DNA of 64,000 bases from NCBI GenBank assembly GCA_010645155.1, contig CM021323.1, positions 8,802,892 through 8,866,891 of the forward strand, written 5' to 3'. The notes beneath the pieces were generated by a model, which did no database searches, had not been told where the DNA came from, and was given only the letters and a program-made list of their open reading frames with translations. Every line of letters starts with the position of its first letter. Position 1 is the first letter of the stretch. Shown in pieces: positions 34,201 to 45,900 of this stretch. The position numbers were made by a program, and so were the translations under genes. This stretch comes from Tigriopus japonicus (taxonomy: Eukaryota > Arthropoda > Copepoda > Harpacticoida > Harpacticidae).

Positions 34201-35350
34201 CATTCCTTGTAGCGGTGTTAAAAAATCCGCTTTAGGATGCCATTTAATACGTTTGAAAACTCTATGTGACACTCATTCCAAAATTTTGAGCACGTTCTTT
34301 CTATCTTAAAAATGGTGGAAATCTTGATGAGAAAAAACACCATCAAAAATTTTTCAACTACAAAATTGAGGAGCATTGCTAACTGGCTTTGGCTTTATTC
34401 CGAATTTGAGGGCCTCGGGAAATCAGATTTTGATTTCCACCACGCAATCGTTTTTATTGGAGCTCACTGTCTTCCGATCTAAGTGACTTATTTGTAGCAC
34501 TACATAAATCTGCAATACCATCTGAGTCATCGCCATATCCTGAGAGCTCCGAGCTAACACACAAGCTTTGCACTCTGAGCGCTAGGGTTTGCGCCGCCAT
34601 GAGGGTTTTTGGTAGAAACGTTTTTGGGTAAGAATAGGTTGTTTGTCCATATTTTTATGTAAAATTAGGTTTGGCTAAGTTTGGTTCAGATAATCTATGC
34701 TCTCCCCTTATATTTTGTCAATATCTATGAAGGTAGGATGTCACCTCCTAAATTGGAAGATAGTTAGGGGCCACATCGTTTTCCGATTCCCCCAATGGGC
34801 GGGCACTTGTTCCCAGTTGGCTTATCAAATCAACAATTGCCTAATGAATGTTAAAATTTGCTCTTCAAGACTAAAAAGTAGTAACTGAACACAAAAAGTA
34901 GCCAACCCTTGGTACGTATGAAATACTTATTTGATTGTTTTCTATTCCTTTTTTGGCGATTTCAAACTTTTTCTACGCTTCATTTTGCAGTGGATTGGAT
35001 TATTTTAGTGCGGCTTTTGGTGACTATTTGGGCCTCTTATCCGTCCTCAATCATCTCTGACGCTCTCTTTGGTTGTCTGTCTTTTGATGACTCTCACTCA
35101 CCAAGCATTTTTTCTCTTTCACGTGTAGACGGCAGCCACTCAAGTTTACAAACGTCTTAAGGCACTTGGAACAATGGAACGTTTGAATCGGTTCAAGATT
35201 CGCCTGAATCGGTTCAAGGTTCGCCTCCTCTTCAGACGTCGTTGCAGCAACTTCTTGGGCTTTATAATCTTGAGAGTTTGTGAAGTCGGACCGTTCGTCG
35301 CCGGACGCAGGATCCTCCGACCACGTGCAACTATCGCCGTGTTTGTCCAT
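31211..35350 (-). CDS. C2HC / FAR1-like / SWIM zinc-finger protein, unnamed
   Basis: Six exons (35102-35350, 33853-34073, 33474-33769, 33023-33320, 31535-31688, 31211-31441) join in frame to 482 aa. Residues 60-82 form a C2H2-like finger with Cys as last ligand. Residues 84-157 have KWMMDEEMDKFFITRRSS and RRVFHC...KKTKK, like FAR1/FLYWCH-type DNA-binding regions. A LRLSKRTKDRVAELL helix segment follows. Exons 4 and 5 together complete a SWIM finger, CDC-x8-CKH (C347, C349, C358, H360), after a Cys-rich CPDCPKMSGCVH. A helical, basic tail closes it. Such proteins are widespread in arthropods and probably descend from MULE-type transposases, but no transposase core is present. Function unknown; nuclear DNA binding inferred. 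Intron 4, the space between exons 4 and 5, holds a mariner-type mini-element. Confidence 0.75.
31869..32266. mobile_element. Mariner-type mini-element in an intron of the SWIM-finger gene
   Basis: CCGGGTGATTCATAAGAAAC at the left matches the reverse complement of the right end, CCGGACGTTTCAAAAGAAAC, at most positions, and both continue GGAAC. The element of 398 bases is flanked by TA on both sides (31867-31868 and 32267-32268), the target of Tc1/mariner transposition. No transposase lies inside. Confidence 0.7.
32795..32855. repeat. Relic end of a hAT-type element
   Basis: CTACATTTTTTTCCCTTGCTCTAGTGATGA resembles in two parts the right end of the element at 12423-13737 (ACATTTTTTCCCGGCCTCTA then GTAATGAG). 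No partner end is nearby, so this is a solo terminal fragment in intron 4 of the SWIM-finger gene. Confidence 0.4.
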
Positions 35351-35714
35351 GACAAGGTGAGTTCGCGAATTCGGTCGTTGTGTCGTCACAAGGGGTCATA
35401 AGCTTAGCCAATTCCAACCTGTGACAAAGGCATGAGTCGATATTGGAAACATTAAGAAGAATAAACTTGGATTAAGGCAAATGATGGCTCTAGCTGAGGC
35501 ATCCGGCTTGTTCAAGAGCTTAATCAGCAGAGCGACGCGATATTGGCACCGACGACTAGTTTCACTCTGGGATGTCACTCAAAGAAAACCCTTGACGCGC
35601 CGCGGATGTCAAATGTCAAAGACGCGCGGGGTTTCGAATAAAGCGCTATGGAGAAAAGTGAATGATTTTTTGAGCTAAAACAGTTGCAAATGAAGAGACT
35701 CTTCATTACTGATG

Positions 35715-36400
35715 GGAAACAAACAAATAACCAAGAACAAACAAAGTCAAACAAACGACAGTATACCAAAATAATAGAGATCACAAAGAACAAACAAATG
35801 AATTGGAAAGATCAGTCAACAGCTGTTGTTTGTTTTGGTCTCCCCGAAAAACAGGGCTGCCAAAAATGACATCCCTTACGAGTTGAAAAAGGTCAAAAGA
35901 AAATCAAAGTCTTGAAAATTTATGAATTGATCCAAAAAATAGTAATGCATACTTACTACTACTGATGCGAACAAATTGGCCATTTCTTTGTTTGTTTGTA
36001 TATTTGTTTGGGTTTTCAGAAAATTTGTTTGTTTGGAGTAAATTTGTACCATCCCCAAATAAAAAGTGTTGCTGTCAATATTTGTCATGATTTGTAAAAG
36101 CGAGTGTCTAATGATTATTTTCGCCACAATAATTATTGCTATGGAAATGATTTCTTGGTCCAAGAGATATATTCCATGCAAATGGAACCTTTACTTTTGA
36201 CTTTCGAATTTTTTTCAAGACTTTGATTTTCTTTTGACCTTTTTCAACTCGTAAGGTAACTCATTTTTGGCAGCCCTGTTTTTGGGGAGACCAAAACAAA
36301 CAACAGCTGTAGACTTATCTTTCCAATTTGTTTGTTCTTTGTTTGTAATTTCTAGTTGCTTTTTATGCTGTCGTTTGTTCGTCTCTGTATGTTCTATGGA
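35715..36400. mobile_element. Long inverted-repeat (foldback) element
   Basis: Arms of roughly 200 bases are imperfect reverse complements. ACAGCTGTTGTTTGTTTTGG (about 35819) is mirrored by CCAAAACAAACAACAGCTGT (about 36290), and AAAAAGGTCAAAAGAAAATC is mirrored by GATTTTCTTTTGACCTTTTT. The outer arms are AAACAAA-rich. About 285 bases of unrelated DNA lie between, with no coding capacity. It begins about 370 bases upstream of the SWIM-finger gene's start codon. Confidence 0.7.
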
Positions 36401-36486
36401 CTGCAGTCAGAGTCACTAGCGCTGACTCAGGCCAGCCAAGCCATCCCTCCACTTGCACTCACTGTCTTGACTATCAGGGTTGTTGA

Positions 36487-38097
36487 AGGGGCACGGGTAG
36501 TTTTTTAAGGTTTTTTTTTATTTCAATGGCATTCCATTTTCAGTGGTACCACACCATTGGCATAAACCTTGGAAAGAAGGAAATGCATAAATTAAAATCT
36601 TCCCCCATGGAAAATGAGAGAAATGGCCTTTTTAGTAATGGCATGGTTTGAATCCATTTTCCTCCTTATTCAATCATGAGAAGGATGTCTCCTTTGTAAC
36701 ACATTTTTGGGCCCCAATGTGTCCTTGATATGGAGCAAAGCTTAATTTCGATTTTGCACATCATAGACAATATATTGATTTAGAAGGCTTTGTTTATTAC
36801 AATCAAGAAAAGTTGAGAAATACAAGCTTCAATCTGCTATGATAACAATGATGAAGAGGAGCAAAATGTCCCTTGAGGATAGTGCTTCAAGTGCATTAAT
36901 TTGCTTAGTTGCTGTTTTGATAATTCTAATGAAAGCCTTTCTGAGTTAAAATTACAAAGACTAAACAACTATAAAGTAAGGCAGTTTATTTATCATCAGA
37001 AATGGATTCACAATGGCAAACAATACAAGGCAAAAAAAGGAGATAGGACAGTCATGGTGGTCAAGAAACAAGACTTGGAATGGAAAATGTTGAGCAATGA
37101 ACTCAAAATCACAACTGAACAACATGACTCATATTCACATAGTTTTGTTCCAGAACTTTTAGGATAACTTTCAGATGATTTTCATTGATGTGTTGGATAC
37201 TGAGTGCACTGTGAAGATTTTTTATGCATGGAAATTGTTTGTACACATGGCACACTAGATGAGTTTGATGCTCGTGCTCTCTTTGATGTATAAGTGACAT
37301 TTTGTTCACAGGCCTGTGATTTTGTCACTTTTAAAGCACACGATCAGCAAAAGAACTGATCAATCAATGATCACATTGTTTAGGCTTCAATAACTTGGAT
37401 TCTTCAAAATCCTTTGTTCTATGTTCTTCACTCGGTCTCTAATGCACTTTACCTAATGTAAATTTTTGTTGGCATAAAATACTTTGCCTAAAGTTGAAGG
37501 CCAACACAATATTGTTCATTTGGTGATTGCAATCTTGACATGGAGGATTTCTCGCAAGAAAAAAGCGATTTGCAGAATGATATTCAGGATTGCACACAAT
37601 GACACATGATAAGCACATGATCAACGAGGAAATGACCAATCTACCACAATAACATCATCTCAGATGTACCAAACTGATCCAAATTAATCACCAATAGATA
37701 CAGGATGTAAATGTCACTTTCACAAACTAAACAAACATGCTGTGCCTTGAATATCCTTGTCCCTTCTTGTGTTGAGGTAGTGATACTCATACATCAAATT
37801 AAACTCAAGTCAAGAAATTGGCCAAGGATCAGTTAATTACAAACATCAGTACAGTTACACTGAAAGGTAATAATGTATGGCCCTACATTCAGGAGATGCC
37901 CTTCTCATGATTTTAATCAAGGGGAAAAAGATTCAAAACACGTCATAACTAAAATGACAATTTCTGTCATATTCCATGGGGGAAGATTTTAATTTTTGCA
38001 TTTTTTTCTTCCGAAGACTTTAGCCAATGGTGTGGTACCACTGAAAGTGGAATGCCATTGAAATTAAATTTTTTTTGAAATAACTACCCGTGGGGGT
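36487..38097. mobile_element. Inverted-repeat DNA element of about 1.6 kb, family unknown
   Basis: The left end GGGGCACGGGTAGTTTTTTA and right end (inverted: GACCCCCACGGGTAGTTATT) belong together. The arms run inward about 150 bases (AATGGCATTCCATTTTCAGT against ACTGAAAGTGGAATGCCATT, and CCATGGGGGAAGATTTTAAT inverted). The interior has short frames at 36901-37167 (plus) and 37109-37309 and 37439-37639 (minus) that contain scattered Cys/His but no recognised transposase. An interrupted relic of the left end is at about 2835-2915. Confidence 0.65.
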
Positions 38098-38099
38098 CA

Positions 38100-38840
38100 T
38101 CGTGATACAAACGTATGTACACTGTACAACCGAGTTGAACTGATGGATAGTTGGATACAAGTTCGAGGAACTGCAGGAAGGAGCTGTCACTCCAGAGTGA
38201 TTTGAAGGCATGAACTTAATTTCACGTAGTTGTGGCTGTTTTTTAACATAAATTAGGAAGGCAATGAAATTTGTGTTCAATTTAGGGTCCATACCACCTT
38301 TGGCAGTCCTCTTTAGATTTAAGTTTCTGACCTGTCTGAAGCCTTTACTCAGACTTGACATTCCTATAACCTCCAACAACGGTGATTAAACATGCTCAAA
38401 ATGGCATGGCCTATATCTAATGTAATAGCAGATCACTTGTATTTGATTACTTCACGTCGACAACACACATATTTTGACCCAATGGCTTGGCTTTACGTCC
38501 ACTATTTCTGGCAAACCTGAAGTTAGCTGTCGTGTCAGCGTTTATGTTGCATGCTAGTGACTCCGACTAACGTCCATATTGTTTGTTCTTGGTTATATTT
38601 ATGTTTCCCATCAGTACTTACTACACCACAGAGTACTACACAGTCACCGCATCTGCTGCTCCAATGATTTGAATCTCAATTTGCCATCCAAACTCTTTGC
38701 CCTTGAGAGGGTGATTTGTTCCACGCCATTCGTGCCCATCTCCTCCTTCTCCTCGTCGCTCTTCGTGAATGAACTCTTTCTCTCACTCTTAAGAGGGCTC
38801 TGCTTATCCACTCTTCCACCCTCCATTATCAAATCTCGTC
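38100..38840. other. Upstream region of the three-finger BED gene
   Basis: No gene recognised. The last 200 bases become richer in C and T and should contain the leader of the gene that starts at 38841. Confidence 0.4.
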
Positions 38841-41492
38841 ATGTTGCGCACGAATCGCTCGTTGGTGTGGAACTATTTTCAAGCCCAGAGCAACGAGGCC
38901 GCTCAATGTAGCGTGTGTCTCAAGGTCATTCGTCGCACTCATTGCTCCACCTCCTCTATGAAATACCATCTCAATTCGGTTCACGGCCTCACGCTCGAAC
39001 CCTCGCCTTCCACGCCGCCCTCGATAGACGGCCAGTCACCCGCCCATGGCGATCTCGCGGATCTCCCCCTTCATACGCCCGATCATTGGCTACAAAACGA
39101 CCCGCTCGATGCGTCTCAAAGCACCGCGCCCAGTTCAACCGACCCAAACCCGTCGCAATTTAGGGGTGGGGAGTTGGTGGCCCGAAAATTGGAAAAGACT
39201 TGGAGCGGATCGCCCCCGGATAGTGGACCCGGAAGGGTCAATCGGTCCAAGGTTTGGGATCATTACGTGCCCCTGAATACGGAAGAAGCCATGTGCAAGT
39301 ATTGCCAAAAGATTATGATGCGTCGGAACGCCTCCACCTCGTCCATGAAGTACCACTTGCGTTCCAAGCATAAGATCAAATTCGATGGAACCACCGAGAG
39401 TGAAAATGGCGGTCAACCCCCGGTGATTGAGGGGATTAAATCGCCGGCCAGTGCCATGGCGACTCCGGCTGGACCCTCCCGTCGCTCGGCGATCCGATTA
39501 CCCGGGAAGGAGGAGGTTTTTGAGGATGAATCGAGTGTCAGTCAGGATGCGTCTTGGAATCCGGGTCAAACTCAAGCCCGTTTGCCGCGTCGGAATCGAT
39601 CCGAAGTGTGGGATCATTTCCACGTGCTCACCGAACACGCCGCCATTTGCGTCGTGTGTCAGAAAGTGGTGCGACGGATCAACTCCTCGGCCACGGGCAA
39701 TTTGCGTTATCATCTCCGGACTCAACACGACATTATCATTCAAGGTCGAAGTGGGCGGGATCGGGAGAGTGGTTTGCAGCGGAAGCGACAGCGTAATCAC
39801 TCATCCGACGACTTTGAAGTCGATGACGATGCGGATGAATCGCCGGAGGAAGACGATGAGGATCACGATGAGAAACCCGGTCCCGCTCGACAAGTTTTTT
39901 CGGGTCGTCGGGGTCCGGGTCGACCCCATAAGAACCAAGCTTACTTGGTTGAAGATCTGGTCGAGTCCATGATATCGGAGGAGAGTGTCGATGAAGTGTT
40001 GGCCAAACTCGTGGCCGTGGATGGGTTCACCATGCGCTCCTTGCTGAAAAGTGAATTCATGGCCGAGGCTTTGGCCGCCAAAAACATTCCCGTACCGGCC
40101 AATTTGACCCAATTTTCCGACCTTCTCATTGCGCACGCCCGTCAATTGTGCGAGAAAGCCGCGGACGAATTAGCCAATTTGGCCGATGGAGGTTTGCGAT
40201 TTAGCCTAACCTTGGATCACTGGCGGTCGTCCCATCACAAAAGTCGATCATCCCAGCTCTATACCAATGTCCGTTGTCATAGTACGGGTATGTCTTGGAG
40301 TTTGGGGATTGTTCCTCGGGAGAAAGCTTCCGAACCTTTGGCCTTGTCGGCTTTGAAGGCTCGCCTAACAGACTTTGGTCTGAATCCCCAGCGCGACATT
40401 GTGGGATCTACCTCACACGAACCTCTGCAATTGGGCGTGACGAATCAACGTTGTGTGGCTCATGGCATTCTTCAAGCCATAACGAGTGTGCTTTATACTC
40501 CGGATAATGACCTGTCGGATTCAGAAAAAAGTGATCTTGAGGAAGATTCATCTGACGAAGAGGAAGAAGAGAACGAAGAGCGTCCTCGACTAGTATTAGT
40601 GCCAAGCATTCGCTCCACTGTGAAACAACTCATCGAATCAAACGTGCTCCAAATCATCGAATCTGACGTCCAAACTTTCCCCACAGATGAACTCCAGCGA
40701 CCTTTAATCCTTGGTCCCCGCCTCAGATGGACCAAAGTTTTGACCACTTTCAATGCAATCTTATCCTCCCTCAAAAAGTCCGCCCAGCATGGGGATATTC
40801 TGTCCGAAACGGAAAGGCAAAACGTAGAGCACATCGTGAATACTCTCCAACCGCTTCACATGGGATTGGAATCATTCTGCGGCAAAGATGCCACATTACT
40901 CTCGGCTGAGGGAATCTATGTATTTATGCTTCGAGCCTTGAAGAAAGTGAACACTAGCCTTGCTGAACAATTACGATTAGCCGTCTTGGATTGTATCGCT
41001 GAACGTCGGCAAAATGATGTCGTGAGTTTGCTCAAGTATCTCAATAATCCGGAATCGCTCAAAGAAACGGTCCAGTTCTCGTTTCAAAAGATGCCATCTC
41101 GAGCCAACTTGGAACGCGTGGCTTTTCGGATGGGTAAGCAACTCTTTCCTGATACCTTCAAAGAAAGTGATGTGGAAGCAATTGGGGAAGAGGACATGGA
41201 TTTGAGTGCGGAATTGAATCGGTCCATAGCGGATGCCACGGCCTCGTCCAGACCGAGCAACCCATTTGTTCGAGATTTGATGGATTTGTTCGAGCTTACG
41301 GGAGAGTTGCCTCCGGCTTTGCAAGTTCTACGAGATGCTCTTTTGACGATACCGCCCACGTGTGTCCAATCTAATCGATGTCAACGAACGTTCTCGACCA
41401 AGTGTGGAACCAACCATTTTGGTTCGAAACTTCCCTTTAAGGTTTTGGATGCGCTCATTTTTCTCAAAGGGTATTATGATCAAAGAGAATAG
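38841..41492 (+). CDS. hAT transposase-derived protein with three BED fingers (cluster gene A)
   Basis: Intronless, 883 aa. BED fingers: C23/C26/H43/H48, C152/C155/H172/H177 and C270/C273/H291/H296, each led by a (V)W-(N/D)-(Y/H)-(F/Y) motif. An acidic stretch (323-345) and an AT-hook-like RRGPGRPHK (357-365) follow. The rest resembles a hAT transposase: LAKLVAVDGF entry segment, LTLDHW (D459 at the first catalytic position), QRCVAHGI for the CxxH helix, LRWTKV for the RW motif, LLKYLNNP for the LDPR segment, and IPPTCVQSNRCQRTFSTKCG before LDALIFLKGYYDQR for the dimerisation domain. At the second acidic position H526 replaces Asp, so a transposase function is unlikely. Probable nuclear DNA-binding protein. 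Tail to tail with gene B. Confidence 0.88.
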   Translation: MLRTNRSLVWNYFQAQSNEAAQCSVCLKVIRRTHCSTSSMKYHLNSVHGLTLEPSPSTPPSIDGQSPAHGDLADLPLHTPDHWLQNDPLDASQSTAPSSTDPNPSQFRGGELVARKLEKTWSGSPPDSGPGRVNRSKVWDHYVPLNTEEAMCKYCQKIMMRRNASTSSMKYHLRSKHKIKFDGTTESENGGQPPVIEGIKSPASAMATPAGPSRRSAIRLPGKEEVFEDESSVSQDASWNPGQTQARLPRRNRSEVWDHFHVLTEHAAICVVCQKVVRRINSSATGNLRYHLRTQHDIIIQGRSGRDRESGLQRKRQRNHSSDDFEVDDDADESPEEDDEDHDEKPGPARQVFSGRRGPGRPHKNQAYLVEDLVESMISEESVDEVLAKLVAVDGFTMRSLLKSEFMAEALAAKNIPVPANLTQFSDLLIAHARQLCEKAADELANLADGGLRFSLTLDHWRSSHHKSRSSQLYTNVRCHSTGMSWSLGIVPREKASEPLALSALKARLTDFGLNPQRDIVGSTSHEPLQLGVTNQRCVAHGILQAITSVLYTPDNDLSDSEKSDLEEDSSDEEEEENEERPRLVLVPSIRSTVKQLIESNVLQIIESDVQTFPTDELQRPLILGPRLRWTKVLTTFNAILSSLKKSAQHGDILSETERQNVEHIVNTLQPLHMGLESFCGKDATLLSAEGIYVFMLRALKKVNTSLAEQLRLAVLDCIAERRQNDVVSLLKYLNNPESLKETVQFSFQKMPSRANLERVAFRMGKQLFPDTFKESDVEAIGEEDMDLSAELNRSIADATASSRPSNPFVRDLMDLFELTGELPPALQVLRDALLTIPPTCVQSNRCQRTFSTKCGTNHFGSKLPFKVLDALIFLKGYYDQRE

Positions 41493-41613
41493 AAGAAATC
41501 CATGAGCATGTGTTGGCTTGAGGCTATGTGGTTTCTACATATGGTTAAAAGAGAATGAAATGTGCCCTCACAGTTAGCAAGCTCTAGTCGTTGCAAGCAG
41601 ATCATGTTTGATG

Positions 41614-41619
41614 AATAAA
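41614..41619 (+). terminator. Candidate poly(A) signal of BED gene A
   Basis: AATAAA about 122 bases after the stop codon. Confidence 0.5.
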
Positions 41620-42852
41620 TTCAACATGTCCTACAATTACCATTCCTGTGTCATTGCTTTTTGATCATTTGACCACTTGTGGACAATATCTTGAACAAAG
41701 GTGAAGAATCTGTAGGTCTTCAGCTAATAAGTCTTTTATAAAAAATACGAACCAAATTTTTCTTTATTCGCAAAAGTACTTATCTATATGCAAACCAAAT
41801 TTGATGACTTCGCGTGCTTAAGATAAATATGAATTTAATGATGTAATATATTTGATATTTTCCAGATATGAATATGTCTATAAGACATATTCTACATTTG
41901 TCTACATTGTCTACATGACATCCTATATGAATTGAGGATGAAATTGAAACATTTTCGCACTTATGAATGTGAGCAAAAGAGCATAGAATGAATTTGGGAA
42001 CGCCAACTTTCAATGGAATTGTTGGATCGCAACAACTTGTTTAGGACCCTTTTATATTAATTCCACACCACAATTGCCATCCTTGGTGATTGTCCTCCTC
42101 TTTTTCGATGTAATTCGTTTCAAAGCTTTTATAAACCAGTTCATCTTGACCTTCAACCTAATGAGGCATTGCCGTTGTAAGAATTTGAAGTACCCTTTTA
42201 AAAACTTGGGTCCCTTCCAAAAATGCTCACGCAGGAAGCATTTAAATTCTTTTTTCAATTCACCTGAGGCTTGAGAAATGCCAGGTTTCGTGAACACGAA
42301 CACAGAAGATTCCCGATGAAGCTACCGCATACTCTTTCCGGAAGAAAACCATGTCTTCATTGTCTTCCGTGTAGGTCACGTTGAAGCCCGCCCAACCCAC
42401 ACGCGAATGTTATACAGTTATAAAGTACACACCGGACATCTCGCATCTCGCAGTGGTACGAATAGTACCACTTCCATAGCTAGTTCTTTGTAGTTATTTT
42501 TATGCACTAATGCCGTTCTTAGATTTTCAGACGCACTCATTAATTCCCTTCGCATAGACGATGGTGAATAAAAAAGTATTTTTCTTCTACGCAGTGAAGA
42601 AACTGACAAATTCTGTCACCCGTTCATCAGCCATGTATTTATTCTTGTTGAAATCAAAGCGTCTGGACCTGACGCACGGTGCGATGCTTGAGAGAGATGG
42701 AAAAGATATATATTCACATGTGCTTTATGTGGATGATGCGTTTTGATTGCGTTGATATGAGCTTGCTCCATCCCTCCATCTTGGAGGGTCAAAGCTATTT
42801 TTAATGATACTTGAGTCGCATTCACAGAAGAAAGTTTTTTTGGCGCATCGAT

Positions 42853-42858
42853 TTTATT
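42853..42858 (-). terminator. Candidate poly(A) signal of BED gene B
   Basis: TTTATT on the plus strand, AATAAA on the minus strand, about 54 bases after the stop codon of gene B. Confidence 0.5.
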
Positions 42859-42911
42859 CGTTTTGAAGTCTTAACTCTTGCCAGTAAGATGACCTAAGAG
42901 ATTTAGCCTGT

Positions 42912-45900
42912 TTAGCTCCGTTGATCATAAAAGCCCTTCAGGAAAATGAGAGCGTCTTCCAGCAATGAGAAGTGCCCTTTATCAAACGGATGGAAAACGG
43001 AGGCAATCTTGCAATTGGGAGAGCACTGGCTAGATTGTCGACAAGTCGGAGAGATTGTATTCAGAGCTCGTTGAAGATTCTTCAGATCAGACGACAGGCA
43101 TTCTGTGGTCTCGAAGTGGCTCATCCCTTCGGCAATGACCTCGATTCGGGTCATTTGAGCCTTTGACGATTCCTTGGACTTTACCTCGCTTGAACTTGGA
43201 AACAAGCGACGGGAGAAGAGACCAATGTCTCTTTGTAACGTGTCTCTGCTCACTTGATTGCTCGCTAATACTTGTTTGGGATGGTTGAAATACTGCAGAA
43301 GCGCCACAATGTCGTGTCTCTGCCTTTGGGTTGTTTTGTCTTGAATCAATTGTCTCAGAAGCTCCGAGTAATCGGAGGGCGTTTTTTCTAGCTCTCCCAA
43401 CAACTGGTTGATCACTTTATCCGCTGACAAGAGATCGATGTCTTTGGAGTTGAGCGACGTCAATCCGGCAAATATCAAGCCAAGATGATGTCCCAAGATG
43501 ATCAGTTGCTTCCAATCACTCTCTGGCAAAAACAAATGGTCTTGAAGCGAGATTTGGACGTCAAGGAGGGCCTTGACTTGTTCCAGAAGTTCCTCCCAAT
43601 CGTTGGTTGGGTCAAAGGTCGCCACTTTATCCAGTTGATACCGTTGTTGCATGGTGACGATCGCGGGTTCGGCCTTGAAAATCTCAATGACTTGCGTTTG
43701 GGCTCGGACGATAATCTCAGTTATCTCCGGGATGAGCTCTAAGGTACTCCAGTTTGATGCGCCGCCAAAAAACGACGAATTAGTCTTTTTCTTCTTGTCT
43801 TCTAGTGCCTGTTTCTGTGGCGAAAGGGGTTGATAGAACACTTCTCGAATAGCCTCATGAATCCCTCGTGCCAAACAGATTTGCTCTTCCACACTCTCAA
43901 GGAATGGTGAGTCCGTGGTACAGGCCACGATATCACGCTCAAATTCAAGCCCGAATCGGGACACTTTCTTCTTGACAGCTTCACGGATTGAGTCCGATGT
44001 GTGGGATTGGATATCACGGATGAGACCCAGACTCCAGGACAATCCCTGGCTGTAACAATTCACTGCCAGATGGACCCCGCCTGATTCGGTTGACCAAACA
44101 TCAAGGGTCAAACTGAATCTCAAGTCGATCTTGGCCATGTGCATGAGTTCTTGGGCGGCTTTGGCTTTTAATTCGTCGGCATGATCGATGAGCATGACCA
44201 CGAGATCGTCAGTAGAGGTGGGCATGATCAGGGAATTGGCCGAACAGGCCTCATTGATATAAGCGCTTTTGAGCACGCCATTGACGGGGAAACCATCGAC
44301 ACTGATGAGCTTGGCCAAGAGCTCGGTGGCACTTTCGTTCTGATCCATTTCGGAGAACTTCAGAGGTCGGCCTTTCACCGGATTGGTGGGCACCAAATTT
44401 CCGGGATTGTTCTCACTGGATGAATTGGCTCGACTCAAGTTAATGTCATGTATACGGGTGAGATGGCGAATGAGCGCCGAGGTCGAGGACCCTTTGATGG
44501 CTAGGGTTCTCAGACAGAGAGTGCATTTGGCCAGTCCACTGCCCAAGGATTCGCAATAATCCCACACCAGAGACCTACCACTTGAATCTAAAGGCTGATT
44601 TGTCTTCGGAGACGCAGTTCTTCTCATTTTGGAGGCCGATGTTTGCGTGCCATTCCACGATCTCTTGTTGTTGGTCATTCGAAACTCATCCTCGAAGGAT
44701 TCCGGGATTGAGTCTTCTTCAAGTTCTTCAAACACGCCTGACCAGATGTCTTCCGGTTCAGCCTCGGGTTCGATGCGTTCGCTCACTAAGAAAACCACTT
44801 TCGACTTATCATCACCTTTCTCGATATTGTGCCGGGCTTTCAAATGGCGTTTCAAGCTGGTGGTGGAAGAATTAACGATTCGCATGCCTTTGTTGCACAC
44901 TCGACAAGTGGCATAGCCCTCGTGAGAAGGCAGAAAGTAGTCCCAAACGAACGACTTGAGCGGTTTCATGTCTTCTTCTTCTTCTTCCTCCACATGTTCG
45001 GCTGGCACTGAATAGGATAGTGGATGGTCATCGGAGGCTTGAACCACGGGGAGTAACAGTTCCTCCGTTTTGACTTCCTGAAGGGGTTTGTAGTACTCAT
45101 AATCGGGATGTTGGGATCGCAAATGTTTCAACAAGGCAGACGTACATCCACCCACTCGGCTCAAGATCTTGTGACAAAGTTGGCAAACGGCTTTGTCATC
45201 GGGCAAATCTTCAAAAAAATCCCACGCGCGTGATCGTTGGGCAGTCCGACACGCCTTGGGCAAAGTGGACTCCTTCTTGACCGGCTTGTCCGTCAAGTCT
45301 TCGTCATTCTCCTCCGGATCCCGTTTTCCGCCTCCCATGGATTCATCGTCATCATCGCTGGGAACGACCTCAAATTCATCGAATTTGTGCTTCCGTCGTA
45401 AATGCCGGAGCAACGTGGACGTGGAACCGCCCGTGCGTTTAAAGATCTTGTCGCATTGCTTACACTGAGCTTGGGAGGGTGAGAGCTCATCAAAGTGATG
45501 CCACACCACGGACTTTTGCGTCGATCGACCGTTGGTGGGTAAAGGCTCGCCGTGCTTATCGATGTCGTGCTTCATTCGCAAATGCTTGATCAGGCCCGCG
45601 GTCGAGCCTCCGGTGTGTCCCAAGACCTTGGGACATAATCGGCATTGGGTCTGTCCATCGGACAACGCTTGAAAGTGCTCCCAAAGCGCGGCATCGGACT
45701 CTTCCGTCTCGGAACCGGCCCCGGTTTGGTTCGGATCCGCGGGACTGGCGGCCGCTTTCGGCGTGGCCAATTCGATCTCGTGCTGTCGACGCAGATGTCG
45801 GATCATATTGGACGTGGATCCGGTGGCTCGTTTGAGAACCTTGTCGCACAACCGACAGCGGGTCTTATCCTCGGAAATTTTGTCAAAGTGCTTCCAAACC

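Larger units (their letters stand above)
41493..42911. other. Gap between convergent BED genes A and B
   Basis: Holds the two 3' ends. No supported gene; open frames at 42052-42303 and 42418-42609 (minus) carry no motif I recognise. Confidence 0.4.

Noticed and set aside
39427..39972. 181-codon plus-strand open frame overlapping BED gene A
   Set aside because: A second frame within gene A, without conserved motifs; gene A's own frame carries the fingers.
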